39,859 bases of DNA from assembly GCA_944321015.1 (NCBI GenBank), contig CALUJS010000025.1:1-39859 (forward strand), written 5' to 3'. This document shows positions 6,324 to 14,327 of the stretch, one piece after another. Position 1 is the stretch's first letter; each line of letters starts with the position of its first letter. The stretch comes from an uncultured Phocaeicola sp. GTDB taxonomy: Bacteria > Bacteroidota > Bacteroidia > Bacteroidales > Bacteroidaceae. The position numbers were made by a program, and so were the translations under genes. The notes beneath the pieces are model-generated. The model worked only from the letters and a program-made list of their open reading frames with translations. It was not told the origin of the DNA and searched no databases.

Positions 6324-7726
6324 ATTGTTTCCCCACCCGCCGCCTGTTGCTCTTGGCGGCTTTCCTATGCTCGGTCGCCCGGCTGGCGGCCCAATCTCTT
6401 CCCGACCGGTTGCAAAGCCTGATGTCCGACCCCGTGCTGACCCGCTCCGAAGTGGGCATTGCGGTCTACGACCTGACGGCCGACAGCATGGTGTTTGCCT
6501 GCCAGGACAAGAAGCTCTACCGTCCCGCCTCGGTCGAAAAGCTCGTTACGGGCATCACCGCCCTCTGTCGTCTGGGCGTGGACTACACCCTGCGCACGGA
6601 ACTGCTTGCCACGGGCGAAGTGAGGGCCGACGGCACGCTGACGGGCGACCTGTATGTGCGCGGCGGTTTCGATTCGGAATTTGACGAAGCCGACATGGCC
6701 CGGCTGGCCGACTGCGTGCAAGCCGCCGGCATACGCCGCATTGCGGGAGCCATCGTGGGCGACGTGTCGATGAAAGATTCGCTCTATTACGGCGAGGGCT
6801 GGTCGTGGGACGACGCGCGGTTTGACTTCCAACCCTGCCTGACGCCGCTGTTGTATCGTCGCGGATGCGTGCGTGTCACGGTGCGTCCCGGGGCGCGTGG
6901 CGAGGCGCCGTCGGTGTCGGTATCGCCCGCATCGGCCTACTATACGGTGGTGAACGAGGCCCGCAGCCACACGCCCGCTACAGGCCGGCTGAGCATTGCC
7001 CGCGACTGGCTCTATCAGAGCAACGAAATCCGCGTGACGGGCAACGCCACGCGCACGGTGACGCGCGACATCCCCCTCTTCGCGCCGGAGCAATATTTCC
7101 TTTGCGTCCTTGCCGAACGTCTCAGGCAGGCGGGAGTGGAGACGGGCGTGACGGCCCTGGGCACGGTTCCCGCCGGAGCGCATGTGTTGGGCGCGGTCGA
7201 AAGGCCGCTCACCGAAGTGCTGCGCCAGGCCATGAAGGAGAGCGACAACCTGTCGGCCGAAGCCCTCTTTTATCATCTGGGCCGCAGCGTGTGTACCGAC
7301 CGTCCGGTGACGGCCGCCGACGCCGTGGACGCCATAGGCGCGCAAATCGCCTCGATGGGTTACAATCCGAAGGACTACAGCATTGTGGACGGCAGCGGCG
7401 TGTCGCTCTATGACTACGTGTCGCCCGAGCTGCTGCTGGCCTTCCTGCGCCATGCCTACCGCACGACGGGCGTGTTCGACACGCTGTGGGAGGCCCTGCC
7501 CGTGGCGGGCGTGGACGGCACGCTGGCCCACCGGATGAAGAACACCTCGGCCTACCGCCGCGTGCGGGCCAAGACGGGCACCGTGACGGGAGTCAGCTCG
7601 CTGGCCGGATATGCCCGCGCCGCCGACGGCCGCCTGCTGGCCTTTGTCATCATCAACCAGAACATACTGAAAGGCGCACGCGCCCGTGCATTTCAAAACA
7701 AGGTCTGCACGGAGCTGTGCCGGTGA
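6320..7726 (+). CDS. dacB: D-alanyl-D-alanine carboxypeptidase/endopeptidase (PBP4 type)
   Basis: A 468-residue peptidase family S13 protein that trims or cleaves peptide cross-links of periplasmic peptidoglycan. It has a Sec signal peptide (cleavage near LAAQS, residue 25) and the three penicillin-binding motifs: SVEK with the nucleophile Ser71 and Lys74, SDN at 308-310, and KTG at 418-420 followed by TVTGVSSLAGY. The long insert between the first and second motifs, typical of PBP4/DacB, is present, including the GDLYVRGGFD strand region. Length is normal. It overlaps the PH-like gene by 4 bp. Array B begins 26 bp after its stop, before the kduI promoter. Confidence 0.94.
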   Translation: MNCFPTRRLLLLAAFLCSVARLAAQSLPDRLQSLMSDPVLTRSEVGIAVYDLTADSMVFACQDKKLYRPASVEKLVTGITALCRLGVDYTLRTELLATGEVRADGTLTGDLYVRGGFDSEFDEADMARLADCVQAAGIRRIAGAIVGDVSMKDSLYYGEGWSWDDARFDFQPCLTPLLYRRGCVRVTVRPGARGEAPSVSVSPASAYYTVVNEARSHTPATGRLSIARDWLYQSNEIRVTGNATRTVTRDIPLFAPEQYFLCVLAERLRQAGVETGVTALGTVPAGAHVLGAVERPLTEVLRQAMKESDNLSAEALFYHLGRSVCTDRPVTAADAVDAIGAQIASMGYNPKDYSIVDGSGVSLYDYVSPELLLAFLRHAYRTTGVFDTLWEALPVAGVDGTLAHRMKNTSAYRRVRAKTGTVTGVSSLAGYARAADGRLLAFVIINQNILKGARARAFQNKVCTELCR

Positions 7727-7751
7727 GCCATAAAGAGGGCCGTGAGCCTCC

Positions 7752-7821
7752 ATATGTGCGCTCGCGTCCGTCCATATGCCGGCTCGCGGGCGGGAATATG
7801 CACGCTCGGGAGCGGACATAT
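7752..7821. repeat. 22-bp periodic ATAT array, locus B (4 units)
   Basis: ATAT tetramers start at 7752, 7774, 7796 and 7818, exactly 22 bp apart. Spacers include GCTCGCG and GCTCGGGAGC and fit the family pattern ATAT-N4-GCTCGCGAGC-N4. It lies between the dacB stop and the kduI promoter. Confidence 0.8.
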
Positions 7822-7902
7822 GCAGCGTGAATGGCGGGGGAGGAGATGCACTCTTTTTCTCAAAATTGCGTAAAAAGGTTACGACATACGCGGCAAAATG
7901 CC

Positions 7903-7910
7903 TACCTTTG
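7903..7910 (+). promoter_or_regulatory. -7 element for kduI-kduD
   Basis: TACCTTTG matches TAnnTTTG, 32 bp before the kduI ATG. A -33 box is not clear (TTAC at the expected place), which may indicate dependence on an activator. Confidence 0.6.
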
Positions 7911-7941
7911 TGCTGAAACGTTTCAGATAAATCCTCACACG

Positions 7942-8784
7942 ATGAAGACAAACTATGAAATACGCTATGCCGCGCATCCCGAGGATGCCAAGCATTATGA
8001 CACTGCGCGCATCCGCCGCGATTTCCTGATTGAGAAAGTTTTTGCACCCGACGAAGTGAACATGGTCTACTCCATGTACGACCGCATGGTCGTGGGCGGT
8101 GCCATGCCCGTGGTCGAGACGCTCGTGCTGGAAGCCGTCGACCCGCTGAAGGCTCCCCACTTCACCACCCGTCGTGAACTGGGCATTTTCAACGTGGGCG
8201 GACCGGGCGTGGTGCGTGCCGGCGAAGCCGTCTTCGAGCTGGACTATAAGGAAGCCCTCTACGTGGGCCGTGGCGACCGCGACGTGACGTTTGCCAGCAA
8301 AGACCCTTCGCGTCCGGCCAAGTTCTATTTCAACTCCACCACCGCACACTGCGCCTATCCTGACCGCAAGGTGACGCGGGCCGATGCCGTCAGCATGGAG
8401 CTGGGCGCGCTCGAGGGGTCGAACCACCGCGTCATCAACCGCATGATTGTGAGCCAGGTGTTGCCCACCTGCCAGTTGCAGATGGGCATGACGGAGCTGA
8501 AGCCCGGCTCCGTGTGGAACACCATGCCGGCCCATGTGCACAGCCGCCGCATGGAAGTCTATTTCTACTTTGAGGTGCCCGACGAACACGCCGTGTGCCA
8601 CTTCATGGGCGAGCCGGACGAAACGCGCCACCTGTGGATGCGGGGCGACCAGGCCGTGTTGTCGCCCGAATGGTCCATACACAGCGCGGCCGCCACGCAC
8701 AATTATACGTTCATCTGGGGCATGGGCGGCGAAAATCTGGACTACGGCGACCAGGACTTTTCAGCCATTACGGACTTACGATAA
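7942..8784 (+). CDS. kduI: 5-keto-4-deoxyuronate isomerase
   Basis: A 280-residue cupin enzyme that isomerises 4-deoxy-L-threo-5-hexosulose uronate to 2,5-diketo-3-deoxygluconate in the breakdown of pectin or other unsaturated uronates. Zinc ligands match the family: AHVHSRRMEVYF gives His198, His200 and Glu205, and WSIHSAA gives His247. The arrangement is the same as in the E. coli enzyme, shifted by two residues. The start at 7942 follows a good -7 element; the frame continues upstream into array B but without homology. kduD follows 29 bp later. No lyase, glycoside hydrolase or kdgK/kdgA is in the window, so the upstream uronate source must be encoded elsewhere. Confidence 0.96.
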   Translation: MKTNYEIRYAAHPEDAKHYDTARIRRDFLIEKVFAPDEVNMVYSMYDRMVVGGAMPVVETLVLEAVDPLKAPHFTTRRELGIFNVGGPGVVRAGEAVFELDYKEALYVGRGDRDVTFASKDPSRPAKFYFNSTTAHCAYPDRKVTRADAVSMELGALEGSNHRVINRMIVSQVLPTCQLQMGMTELKPGSVWNTMPAHVHSRRMEVYFYFEVPDEHAVCHFMGEPDETRHLWMRGDQAVLSPEWSIHSAAATHNYTFIWGMGGENLDYGDQDFSAITDLR

Positions 8785-8813
8785 CTCATTATACAAATTA
8801 AAACAATACGACT

Positions 8814-9608
8814 ATGGTAAATTTTTCACTCGAAGGTAAAGTGGCTTTGGTGACCGGCGCTGCCTATGGCATCGGTTTCGCCATGGCACAGGCATTGGCC
8901 GAGGCCGGTGCGAAGATTGCATTCAACTGCCGTGGCAAGGAACACATGGAACAGGCGTTGGCCGACTATAAGAAGCTGGGCATCGACGCAAAGGGTTACT
9001 TGTGCGACGTGACGAAGGAAGACGACGTGCGCGCCATGGTGGAAGACATCGAGAAGACGCTCGGCACCATCGACATCCTGGTGAACAATGCCGGCATCAT
9101 CAAGCGCATCCCCATGACGGACATGAAGGTGGAAGAGTTCCGCCAGGTGATTGACATCGACCTCACCGCTCCGTTCATCATGTCAAAGGCTGTCATCCCC
9201 GGCATGATTAAGAAGGGACACGGCAAGATTATCAACATCTGCTCCATGATGAGCGAGCTGGGCCGCGAGACCGTGTCGGCCTATGCCGCAGCCAAGGGCG
9301 GACTGAAGATGCTCACCCGCAACATTGCTTCTGAATATGGCGAATACAACATCCAGTGCAACGGCATCGGCCCGGGCTACATCGCCACTCCGCAGACAGC
9401 TCCGTTGCGCGAACGTCAGCCGGACGGTTCACGCCATCCGTTCGATTCCTTCATCGTGGCCAAGACTCCCGCAGCCCGCTGGGGAACGCCCGAAGACCTG
9501 ATGGGTTCGGTCGTATTCCTTGCCTCCGACGCTTCGAACTTCGTCAACGGACAAGTGCTCTACGTTGACGGCGGTATCCTGGCCTACATCGGCAAGCAGC
9601 CTAAATAA
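8814..9608 (+). CDS. kduD: 2-dehydro-3-deoxy-D-gluconate 5-dehydrogenase (SDR)
   Basis: A 264-residue short-chain dehydrogenase. It has the classical nucleotide motif TGAAYGIG (residues 14-21), NNAG (91-94), a catalytic serine in NICSMMSE (Ser144), and Tyr157-x3-Lys161. The C terminus ends with the typical SDR strand VNGQVLYVDGG. Next to kduI the expected reaction is NAD-dependent interconversion of 2,5-diketo-3-deoxygluconate and 2-keto-3-deoxygluconate. Homologues are also often named gluconate 5-dehydrogenase, so the name rests partly on context. The pair forms an operon that ends at the hairpin 9644-9690. Confidence 0.93.
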   Translation: MVNFSLEGKVALVTGAAYGIGFAMAQALAEAGAKIAFNCRGKEHMEQALADYKKLGIDAKGYLCDVTKEDDVRAMVEDIEKTLGTIDILVNNAGIIKRIPMTDMKVEEFRQVIDIDLTAPFIMSKAVIPGMIKKGHGKIINICSMMSELGRETVSAYAAAKGGLKMLTRNIASEYGEYNIQCNGIGPGYIATPQTAPLRERQPDGSRHPFDSFIVAKTPAARWGTPEDLMGSVVFLASDASNFVNGQVLYVDGGILAYIGKQPK

Positions 9609-9643
9609 GCGTAAGGCGGATATACGATATCTGACATAAGAAG

Positions 9644-9690
9644 AATGTCCGGCAGAATCGGTGCGGGAACGCTCCGTTTCGCCGGACATT
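9644..9690. terminator. Terminator between convergent kduD and SusD-fusion gene
   Basis: AATGTCCGGC (9644-9653) pairs perfectly with GCCGGACATT (9681-9690). A T-rich tract follows on the right. It can serve both kduD (+) and the convergent gene ending at 9715 (-). Confidence 0.8.
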
Positions 9691-9714
9691 GCTGTTTCTT
9701 TTCAGGTTCTGTTT

Positions 9715-11592
9715 TTAATAGCCGGGATTTTGCGTCATGCCCGGATTGAGCATCAATTCTTCCAGTGGGATGGGGAAAAGTTGCTGGTAGGTTTCGATGC
9801 CGAGCAGTTCCACAGCCAGGCCGAGGCGTTTCAGCAACGCCCAATAACCATAGTCCGGCCCGATGAGCGATTTCCACATCGTGGCAATGGCGTGGTCGGT
9901 GGCGGAGGCATCGCCAGCCTCGCCTTCGTAGCCCAAGCGGCGCAGGGCGTCGATCGCCTCGGCGGTTCGTCCCAATCGGTTCATGGCCTCGGCATACATC
10001 AGGAGCGTGGTGGCATAGCGGTATACGGGTTGGAACTCGCCTTTCTGCAAGGAAGAATTGAAACCACCAAGGTCGTCATAGGCTACATAGAGAGCGAAGA
10101 TGGTTTCGGGAGTCTGCTGGTTGTAGAAGTCGCTTTCCGGTTGGAAGGAGAAGCGTCCGCACTCCGTCACTTCGCGCAGGGCGTTGGCAGCCGCGTCATA
10201 TTCTTTCAGCTCCAGATGGATTTCCGCTTCCAGCATGCGCGCCATCCAGCGTGAGGCGAATCCGTATTCCACTTCTTCCGGCATGTTGTTGGCTGATACC
10301 TGTACGCGTTCCAGAAGGTGGCGTAGCACCTCTTCCTTCGGTTTGCTGCCTAAGGCAACGGGGTCGTTCGCCGTGCTTTCGTCGCGCAGAGGAAGGTCTC
10401 CCCACAGTTGCGCCATATTGTAATAGGTGAAGGCGCGTATGGCTTCCGTTTCGGCGATATAGGATTCTACCGGGAAAGATAGACTTTTGTCTTTGAGCAC
10501 ATTCAGAATGACATTTGCATTGGCAATGACATTCCATCCCCATTCCCACAACTCCTGCATTTCGTCAGACTGAGGCGTGAACAGGCCATACGTGTTGGCC
10601 TGCACCTGGCCGGTGCGGACGGCTTCCAAGTAGAGTTGTCGCGAGGTGAATGCGACAATATTCATATAGCATCCCGCTATCGCAGCTTTTACATTCTCTT
10701 CAGTTTGGAACAATTCGTCTTCATGGACAGGCGAATTTGGTTCCGAATCCAAGAATTCTTCATCGTCTGCATTAATCACCCCATCACCATTGAAGTCCAC
10801 GAAAGCGGAGAAATCGTCAATGCGTAACTCTGTACCTTTATCTGCATAGTATGTTTCCATGCGTTCTGCTATTTCGGATGGATGCAGTTTCGACTGGCTA
10901 TCGTGAATCTCGTCGAGTAGAGCGGTGGAGGTCACCGTGCCGCTTGCGGCAAACTCGGTGGAGAACTTGGCTAATAGCTCCGTGAACTCGGCTTCGGAAC
11001 GGCCTTGGAGCATGGTGGACGACACGGCGAGCAATATCTGCGCCTCGTCGGTGCCGTCGGTCAGCGATATGTCTTCGGGCGTGGAGATGGCATCGGTGAT
11101 GGCAAACACGCGCAGCATTTCCCGGTCTGCCTGTGCCTTGGCCTTGGCGAAGGAGGCGCCTTCGCGTATCAGGGTCTTCACGCGGGCATATTCGAGGTGG
11201 GTCAGCAGGTTTACGTTGACTTCATTGCGTGCCGATAGGTCGGCCAACGCGCGCAGAGTCACTTGCGAGTCCGACAGTTCGCCGGTGGTCTCGTTGTAGA
11301 AGTAGCCGCTGATTTCCAGTTCGGAATATTGGCTTGCCAAGTTGATGGGCGAGTCGAAAGTGAAGTGTCCCAAGTCGCCTGTTGTGGTGGTACGGAAACT
11401 CTTCCCCGTTTGTGCCAGATTGGCGTCCAGTTCGTAGAGTGTTACTTGTGAGCCGGCAGTGAACGGGCCTTTTTCCAGCGTGCCCGTCACGCGTGTTTTT
11501 TCCACGGGGCGGGGATTGAGCCCTCCGTCCTCTCCCGCACAGGCTGTGAGGAACAGCATAGTGAGGAGTAAAGTTAAGTAATTTATTTTCAT
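9715..11592 (-). CDS. Lipoprotein with EF-hand-like loop fused to SusD domain
   Basis: A 625-residue outer-membrane lipoprotein (LTAC lipobox, lipidated Cys18). Residues about 30-260 are an unrecognised N-terminal region that begins like a beta-sandwich (VTGTLEKGPFTAGSQVTLYEL) and continues with helices. Residues 266-279, DFNGDGVINADDEE, form an EF-hand or dockerin-like calcium loop. From about 297 to the end the sequence is RagB/SusD-like: NVKAAIAGCYMNI, WNVIANANVILN, AIRAFTYYNMAQLWGDLPL, YATTLLMYAEAMNRLG, and the hallmark C terminus LFPIPLEELMLNPGMTQNPGY. Ordinary SusD proteins have no such N-terminal half. No SusC gene is adjacent, so it is an orphan. The start at 11592 was chosen for its signal peptide. 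It probably binds a glycan or peptide at the surface; the partner is unknown. Confidence 0.85.
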   Translation of the reverse strand: MKINYLTLLLTMLFLTACAGEDGGLNPRPVEKTRVTGTLEKGPFTAGSQVTLYELDANLAQTGKSFRTTTTGDLGHFTFDSPINLASQYSELEISGYFYNETTGELSDSQVTLRALADLSARNEVNVNLLTHLEYARVKTLIREGASFAKAKAQADREMLRVFAITDAISTPEDISLTDGTDEAQILLAVSSTMLQGRSEAEFTELLAKFSTEFAASGTVTSTALLDEIHDSQSKLHPSEIAERMETYYADKGTELRIDDFSAFVDFNGDGVINADDEEFLDSEPNSPVHEDELFQTEENVKAAIAGCYMNIVAFTSRQLYLEAVRTGQVQANTYGLFTPQSDEMQELWEWGWNVIANANVILNVLKDKSLSFPVESYIAETEAIRAFTYYNMAQLWGDLPLRDESTANDPVALGSKPKEEVLRHLLERVQVSANNMPEEVEYGFASRWMARMLEAEIHLELKEYDAAANALREVTECGRFSFQPESDFYNQQTPETIFALYVAYDDLGGFNSSLQKGEFQPVYRYATTLLMYAEAMNRLGRTAEAIDALRRLGYEGEAGDASATDHAIATMWKSLIGPDYGYWALLKRLGLAVELLGIETYQQLFPIPLEELMLNPGMTQNPGY

Positions 11593-11625
11593 AGCTTTCT
11601 TATTGTTTATTCGTGCCAATAACAG

Positions 11626-11661
11626 AAAAGCGTCCCGAAAGTTTGACTTCAGGGACGCTTT
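11626..11661 (-). terminator. Hairpin downstream of tRNA-Gln
   Basis: AAAGCGTCCC (11626-11635) pairs with GGGACGCTTT (11652-11661). In the leftward direction the stem is followed by TTTTCTGTTATT. It lies between tRNA-Gln and the SusD-fusion gene and could end the tRNA transcript or act as an attenuator. Confidence 0.75.
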
Positions 11662-11673
11662 CTCGTTAGTGAG

Positions 11674-11744
11674 TTGGACTACCAGGATTCGAACCTAGAC
11701 AAACAGAACCAAAACCTGTTGTGCTACCATTACACCATAGTCCA
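11674..11744 (-). tRNA. tRNA-Gln (anticodon TTG)
   Basis: The 71-nt cloverleaf reads leftward. Acceptor arms TGGACTA/TAGTCCA pair perfectly, with discriminator A. The D arm contains GGTGTAATGGTAGCAC. The anticodon arm is ACAGG-TTTTGGT-TCTGT, which gives anticodon TTG for CAA glutamine codons. The T arm contains GGTTCGAATCC. CCA is not encoded. Confidence 0.96.
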
Positions 11745-11773
11745 ATCATCAGGCTTTCTTTTGAAAAGCGTGG

Positions 11774-11805
11774 CAAAGGTAGAGGCTTTTGGATTAAGTT
11801 CCAAA
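11774..11805 (-). promoter_or_regulatory. Promoter of tRNA-Gln
   Basis: Read leftward: TTTG (11805-11802), a 20-bp spacer, then TACCTTTG (11781-11774). This is an exact match to the Bacteroidota primary sigma consensus, about 30 bp before the tRNA 5' end. Confidence 0.85.
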
Positions 11806-11871
11806 CAATCGTGAAACTTTTTTGCAAATGTTTGCATTTGTACTATTCCGGAAACTGTGTCCCTGGCGTAC

Positions 11872-12477
11872 TTATAACGGGCCGGAAAACCGTTTGACGG
11901 CATTGCCTCGGACTAGTGAATTATGATTTGCCCAGTTTTTTGTTTGGACCGATGTCTTGGCTTTTTCCTGTATATCCAACAGCTTGAGCATCAATCGCTC
12001 TTTGGCTGTCTGTTTGTTTTGTGATTGGGAGCGTTCGTTGTCACATCGTACAGAAATACCCGTTGGGACGTGGGTTGCCCGTATGGCTGTCTCTACTTTA
12101 TTTACATGTTGTCCTCCTTTTCCTCTGGAGCGGCATGAGGTGTAAATGATGTCACGGTCGTTGATTGTCGGCAAATCCAGACTGTCGATGAAATGTACTC
12201 CCACGAACCAATTGTTACGCTTGTGTTTGGGGCGGTAAGGGTTCTTTGTCGAATGCCACAGGACTGTGCCTTCCCATGCCGCAAGGGCCGATGATGGAAT
12301 CTCTTGGTCGGAAACAAGCGTGATGGACATGTAACAATTCGGTTCGGACTTATGAGGCTCGCAGTCGTATGTTGTTAAGCCGGGGACGGACTTGCAAATT
12401 TCGCGGGCCACGAGCGTAACGGTACGTGCACATTCAACGGGACCTCGGCCGGCTGTTATCTGTATATATTTCTTCAT
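11872..12477 (-). CDS. prfH: Peptide chain release factor H
   Basis: A 201-residue class I release factor-like protein. The GGQ motif in SRGKGGQHVNKVETAIRATH (Gly121-Gly122-Gln123) is the peptidyl-tRNA hydrolysis loop, followed by a basic C-terminal tail. The stop-codon recognition domains of RF1/RF2 are reduced, as in RF-H. RF-H proteins are encoded with an RtcB-type RNA ligase. In known cases RF-H releases peptides from ribosomes whose 16S decoding centre has been cut, and the ligase reseals the RNA. Here the start overlaps the rtcB stop by 4 bp (12474-12477), which confirms that pairing. The frame is intact even though the upstream ligase is frameshifted. Confidence 0.93.
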   Translation of the reverse strand: MKKYIQITAGRGPVECARTVTLVAREICKSVPGLTTYDCEPHKSEPNCYMSITLVSDQEIPSSALAAWEGTVLWHSTKNPYRPKHKRNNWFVGVHFIDSLDLPTINDRDIIYTSCRSRGKGGQHVNKVETAIRATHVPTGISVRCDNERSQSQNKQTAKERLMLKLLDIQEKAKTSVQTKNWANHNSLVRGNAVKRFSGPL

Positions 12478-13672
12478 TTGCTTATGTTTTTTATGTTGAG
12501 GCGGGGTTTGATTATCGACAAAACATTAACTGTGGGCGTTATCAGCATCAGAATTTCGTCGGTCGGTTTATAAGCCTGAGGTGATTCATCGAGGGTCTCT
12601 TCGCATACCGAAGATGAATAAATGCCCTTCATGGAATCTTCAAAATCGGAAAGAGCTATCTGTTTCTTGGCTTGGTTTCTGGACAGACTGCGTCCTGCGC
12701 CATGCGGTGCGCTGCAAAGCCATTGTTCGTTTCCTTTTCCCATACAGATGGCAATGCCGTCACGCATGTTGAACGGGATGCAGACTTTTCTTCCCTTCGA
12801 TGCGTCGATGGCTCCTTTGCGTAGTATGGGCCGACTTTCGTCCATCGCGATATAATTGTGTGTGGTAAAGATTGATTCGGTGCATTTGGCTTTGCACAGT
12901 TTTTTGAGCAGGGCAAAAATGCGGTCTCGGATGACGGTATGATTGTAGATTGCGTAGGCCTGTGCGATGACCATGTCAGACAGATAGCCGTTGAGCGCGT
13001 CTCCCCACAGGTAGCCGGTGTATTGCGCCCTTTTCGGATTTTGAGCGATGTTGTGCCAATGGCCGGCTATCTTTACCCCCAGATTTCGCGAACCGCAATG
13101 GATAGTCAGCCAGCCGTCACCGGACATCGTGTCTTCCCCGTATTCGATGAAATGGTTGCCTCCGCCAAGAGTCCCGATGCTTTTATAGAAGATTCCTTCT
13201 TGCATTTTTATGCGGCGGCAGAAATCTGAGACGAAGCGTGCGTCTATGCGTCCGGTTTCGTTAATCAGATCGGGTGCGTTTGAGCGTGCTTTTTGATATT
13301 GTGAGTTGAGAAAGCGGAACAAATCTTTCTCGTTGATGCTGTTCTTGGCGCATAGCTCTGTTCCGGTAGGAATGGCTTCCCGTATTCGGTAGTCGAGCAG
13401 CGCAAAATCTTCCGGATCGATTGTCGCAGAGAGCTTGTGCATGGAGATGGTGCATCCGATGTCGGTGCCCACATGGTCGGGGTTCACATACTCCATTATT
13501 TTGTAAGCCGTACCGACGTTGCACGAGTTTCCTGCGTGTACATCGGCATCTGTACAATTCGGACTCCCTCGAACGCCGGATGGTCACATTGTTCTTTTAT
13601 CCATTGCAGAGCGGCTTCTTCGATGTTGTCTGTAAAAACTTCTGCCGATGTGTGTAGTCCTGATACGATCAT
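12474..13672 (-). pseudogene. rtcB: RtcB-family RNA ligase (RtcB2 type), single-base frameshift
   Basis: Two frames together make one RtcB ligase. The 5' part (from ATG 13672) encodes about 42 family residues ending in RIVQMP, then leaves frame and stops at TAA near 13498. The rest continues in the neighbouring frame as DVHAGNSCNVGTAYKIMEYVNPDHVG to the stop at 12474. In the coding strand the junction reads CCGATG where CCGGATG is needed, so one G is missing near 13544-13546. Restoring it gives exactly 400 codons including the stop. The break hits the metal-binding motif DVHxG...C. Downstream motifs are intact: HFIEYGED, HCGSRNLG, and SAPHGAGR with the histidine that is guanylylated. It could be a recent null mutation, an assembly error or, less likely, recoding. 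A truncated protein starting at 13496 would lack the first metal ligands. Confidence 0.88.
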
Positions 13673-13692
13673 AGTTCTTGTTTTTGTTAAAG

Positions 13693-13700
13693 TAAAGGTA
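13693..13700 (-). promoter_or_regulatory. Weak -7 element for rtcB-prfH
   Basis: Read leftward this is TACCTTTA, one base from TAnnTTTG, 20 bp before the rtcB ATG. No clear -33 box is present. Confidence 0.35.
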
Positions 13701-13743
13701 GACGGTGTTGGGGATTAAATAATGGAGATAAGGTATAAAGGGT

Positions 13744-13759
13744 AGCCCTCTTCAGGGCT
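13744..13759 (-). terminator. Short hairpin over the stop of the unknown gene
   Basis: AGCCCT (13744-13749) pairs with AGGGCT (13754-13759) across a 4-nt loop and covers the stop codon of the preceding gene. There is no U-tract, so termination is uncertain. Confidence 0.35.
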
Positions 13760-14255
13760 TTACTACTCTTTTGAATTCGATTACCATTTTCGGCATTTTC
13801 AGTATGGGTTGGCCCAGTCGTGTCGTTACTGTTTCGTATCGGGCTTTTACCCAGTCTACCACCCGATTGCGGATTTTGTTGTCGTAATAGAGCGTGACTT
13901 GCAAGGGGAGTTGAATGTTCCCGGCGTGGGTGAGGGAATTGTTCGGTTGGTCGGGATTCGGACAGGTTGTGGTTATTCCCAGCAAAAAGGGAACGATTGA
14001 CCCTTCAAGCGAACCTTTTCCGGCTTCTGTTTCACATCCCAGTTCTTTCCGCACGCCTTCCGCTATGTCCTGCAAGATAAGCATTTCTTCCGTCAACCCT
14101 TTTTCGCAAAGCGCGTCAAGCTCCGCATTCAGCTTTTCGTCTGTCATTTCCGGCAGAATCTTGTTCTTTTCCCACATTACTTGAAATCTGAATGATTCCG
14201 TTCTTGCTCTTTCGCTCAATTGTGCTTTTCGTTTCGGGTTTTGTTGTTTGCTCAT
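13752..14255 (-). CDS. Unknown protein in rtcB-prfH cassette
   Basis: A 167-residue protein I do not recognise. The N terminus is basic (SKQQNPKRKAQLSERAR), followed by a charged helical region to about residue 75. The second half is strand-rich and contains ITTTCPNPDQPNNSL and VTLYYDNKIRNRVVDWVKARY. No signal peptide or membrane segment is seen. The start at 14255 was chosen because a -7 element at 14283-14290 lies upstream, and an in-frame ATG at 14285 would overlap that element. It lies between the nuclease-like gene and rtcB on the same strand. Position suggests a role in the cassette, but nothing in the sequence shows which. Confidence 0.65.
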   Translation of the reverse strand: MSKQQNPKRKAQLSERARTESFRFQVMWEKNKILPEMTDEKLNAELDALCEKGLTEEMLILQDIAEGVRKELGCETEAGKGSLEGSIVPFLLGITTTCPNPDQPNNSLTHAGNIQLPLQVTLYYDNKIRNRVVDWVKARYETVTTRLGQPILKMPKMVIEFKRVVKP

Positions 14256-14282
14256 GGTTCGTATTATTTTTTGATTCGTATG

Positions 14283-14290
14283 CAAAAGTA
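14283..14290 (-). promoter_or_regulatory. -7 element for the 167-residue gene
   Basis: Read leftward this is TACTTTTG, matching TAnnTTTG, 28 bp before the chosen ATG. No TTTG is found at the expected -33 position. Confidence 0.5.
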
Positions 14291-14327
14291 TGTGGAAGGT
14301 GTGCGGAAAGTCTGCATAGAGGTGAAT

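Noticed and set aside
7752..7821. CRISPR array
   Set aside because: The period is 22 bp with no separate constant repeat and unique spacer of usual length (about 30-40 each), and no cas genes are present.
6365..8047. Leftward 560-codon open frame opposite dacB and kduI start
   Set aside because: Spans two real genes and array B; rich in H, R and G without any motif, so a shadow.
13421..13672. Two separate small genes in place of the rtcB 5' end
   Set aside because: The two frames join into a complete RtcB motif if one G is restored, so a frameshift explains them better.
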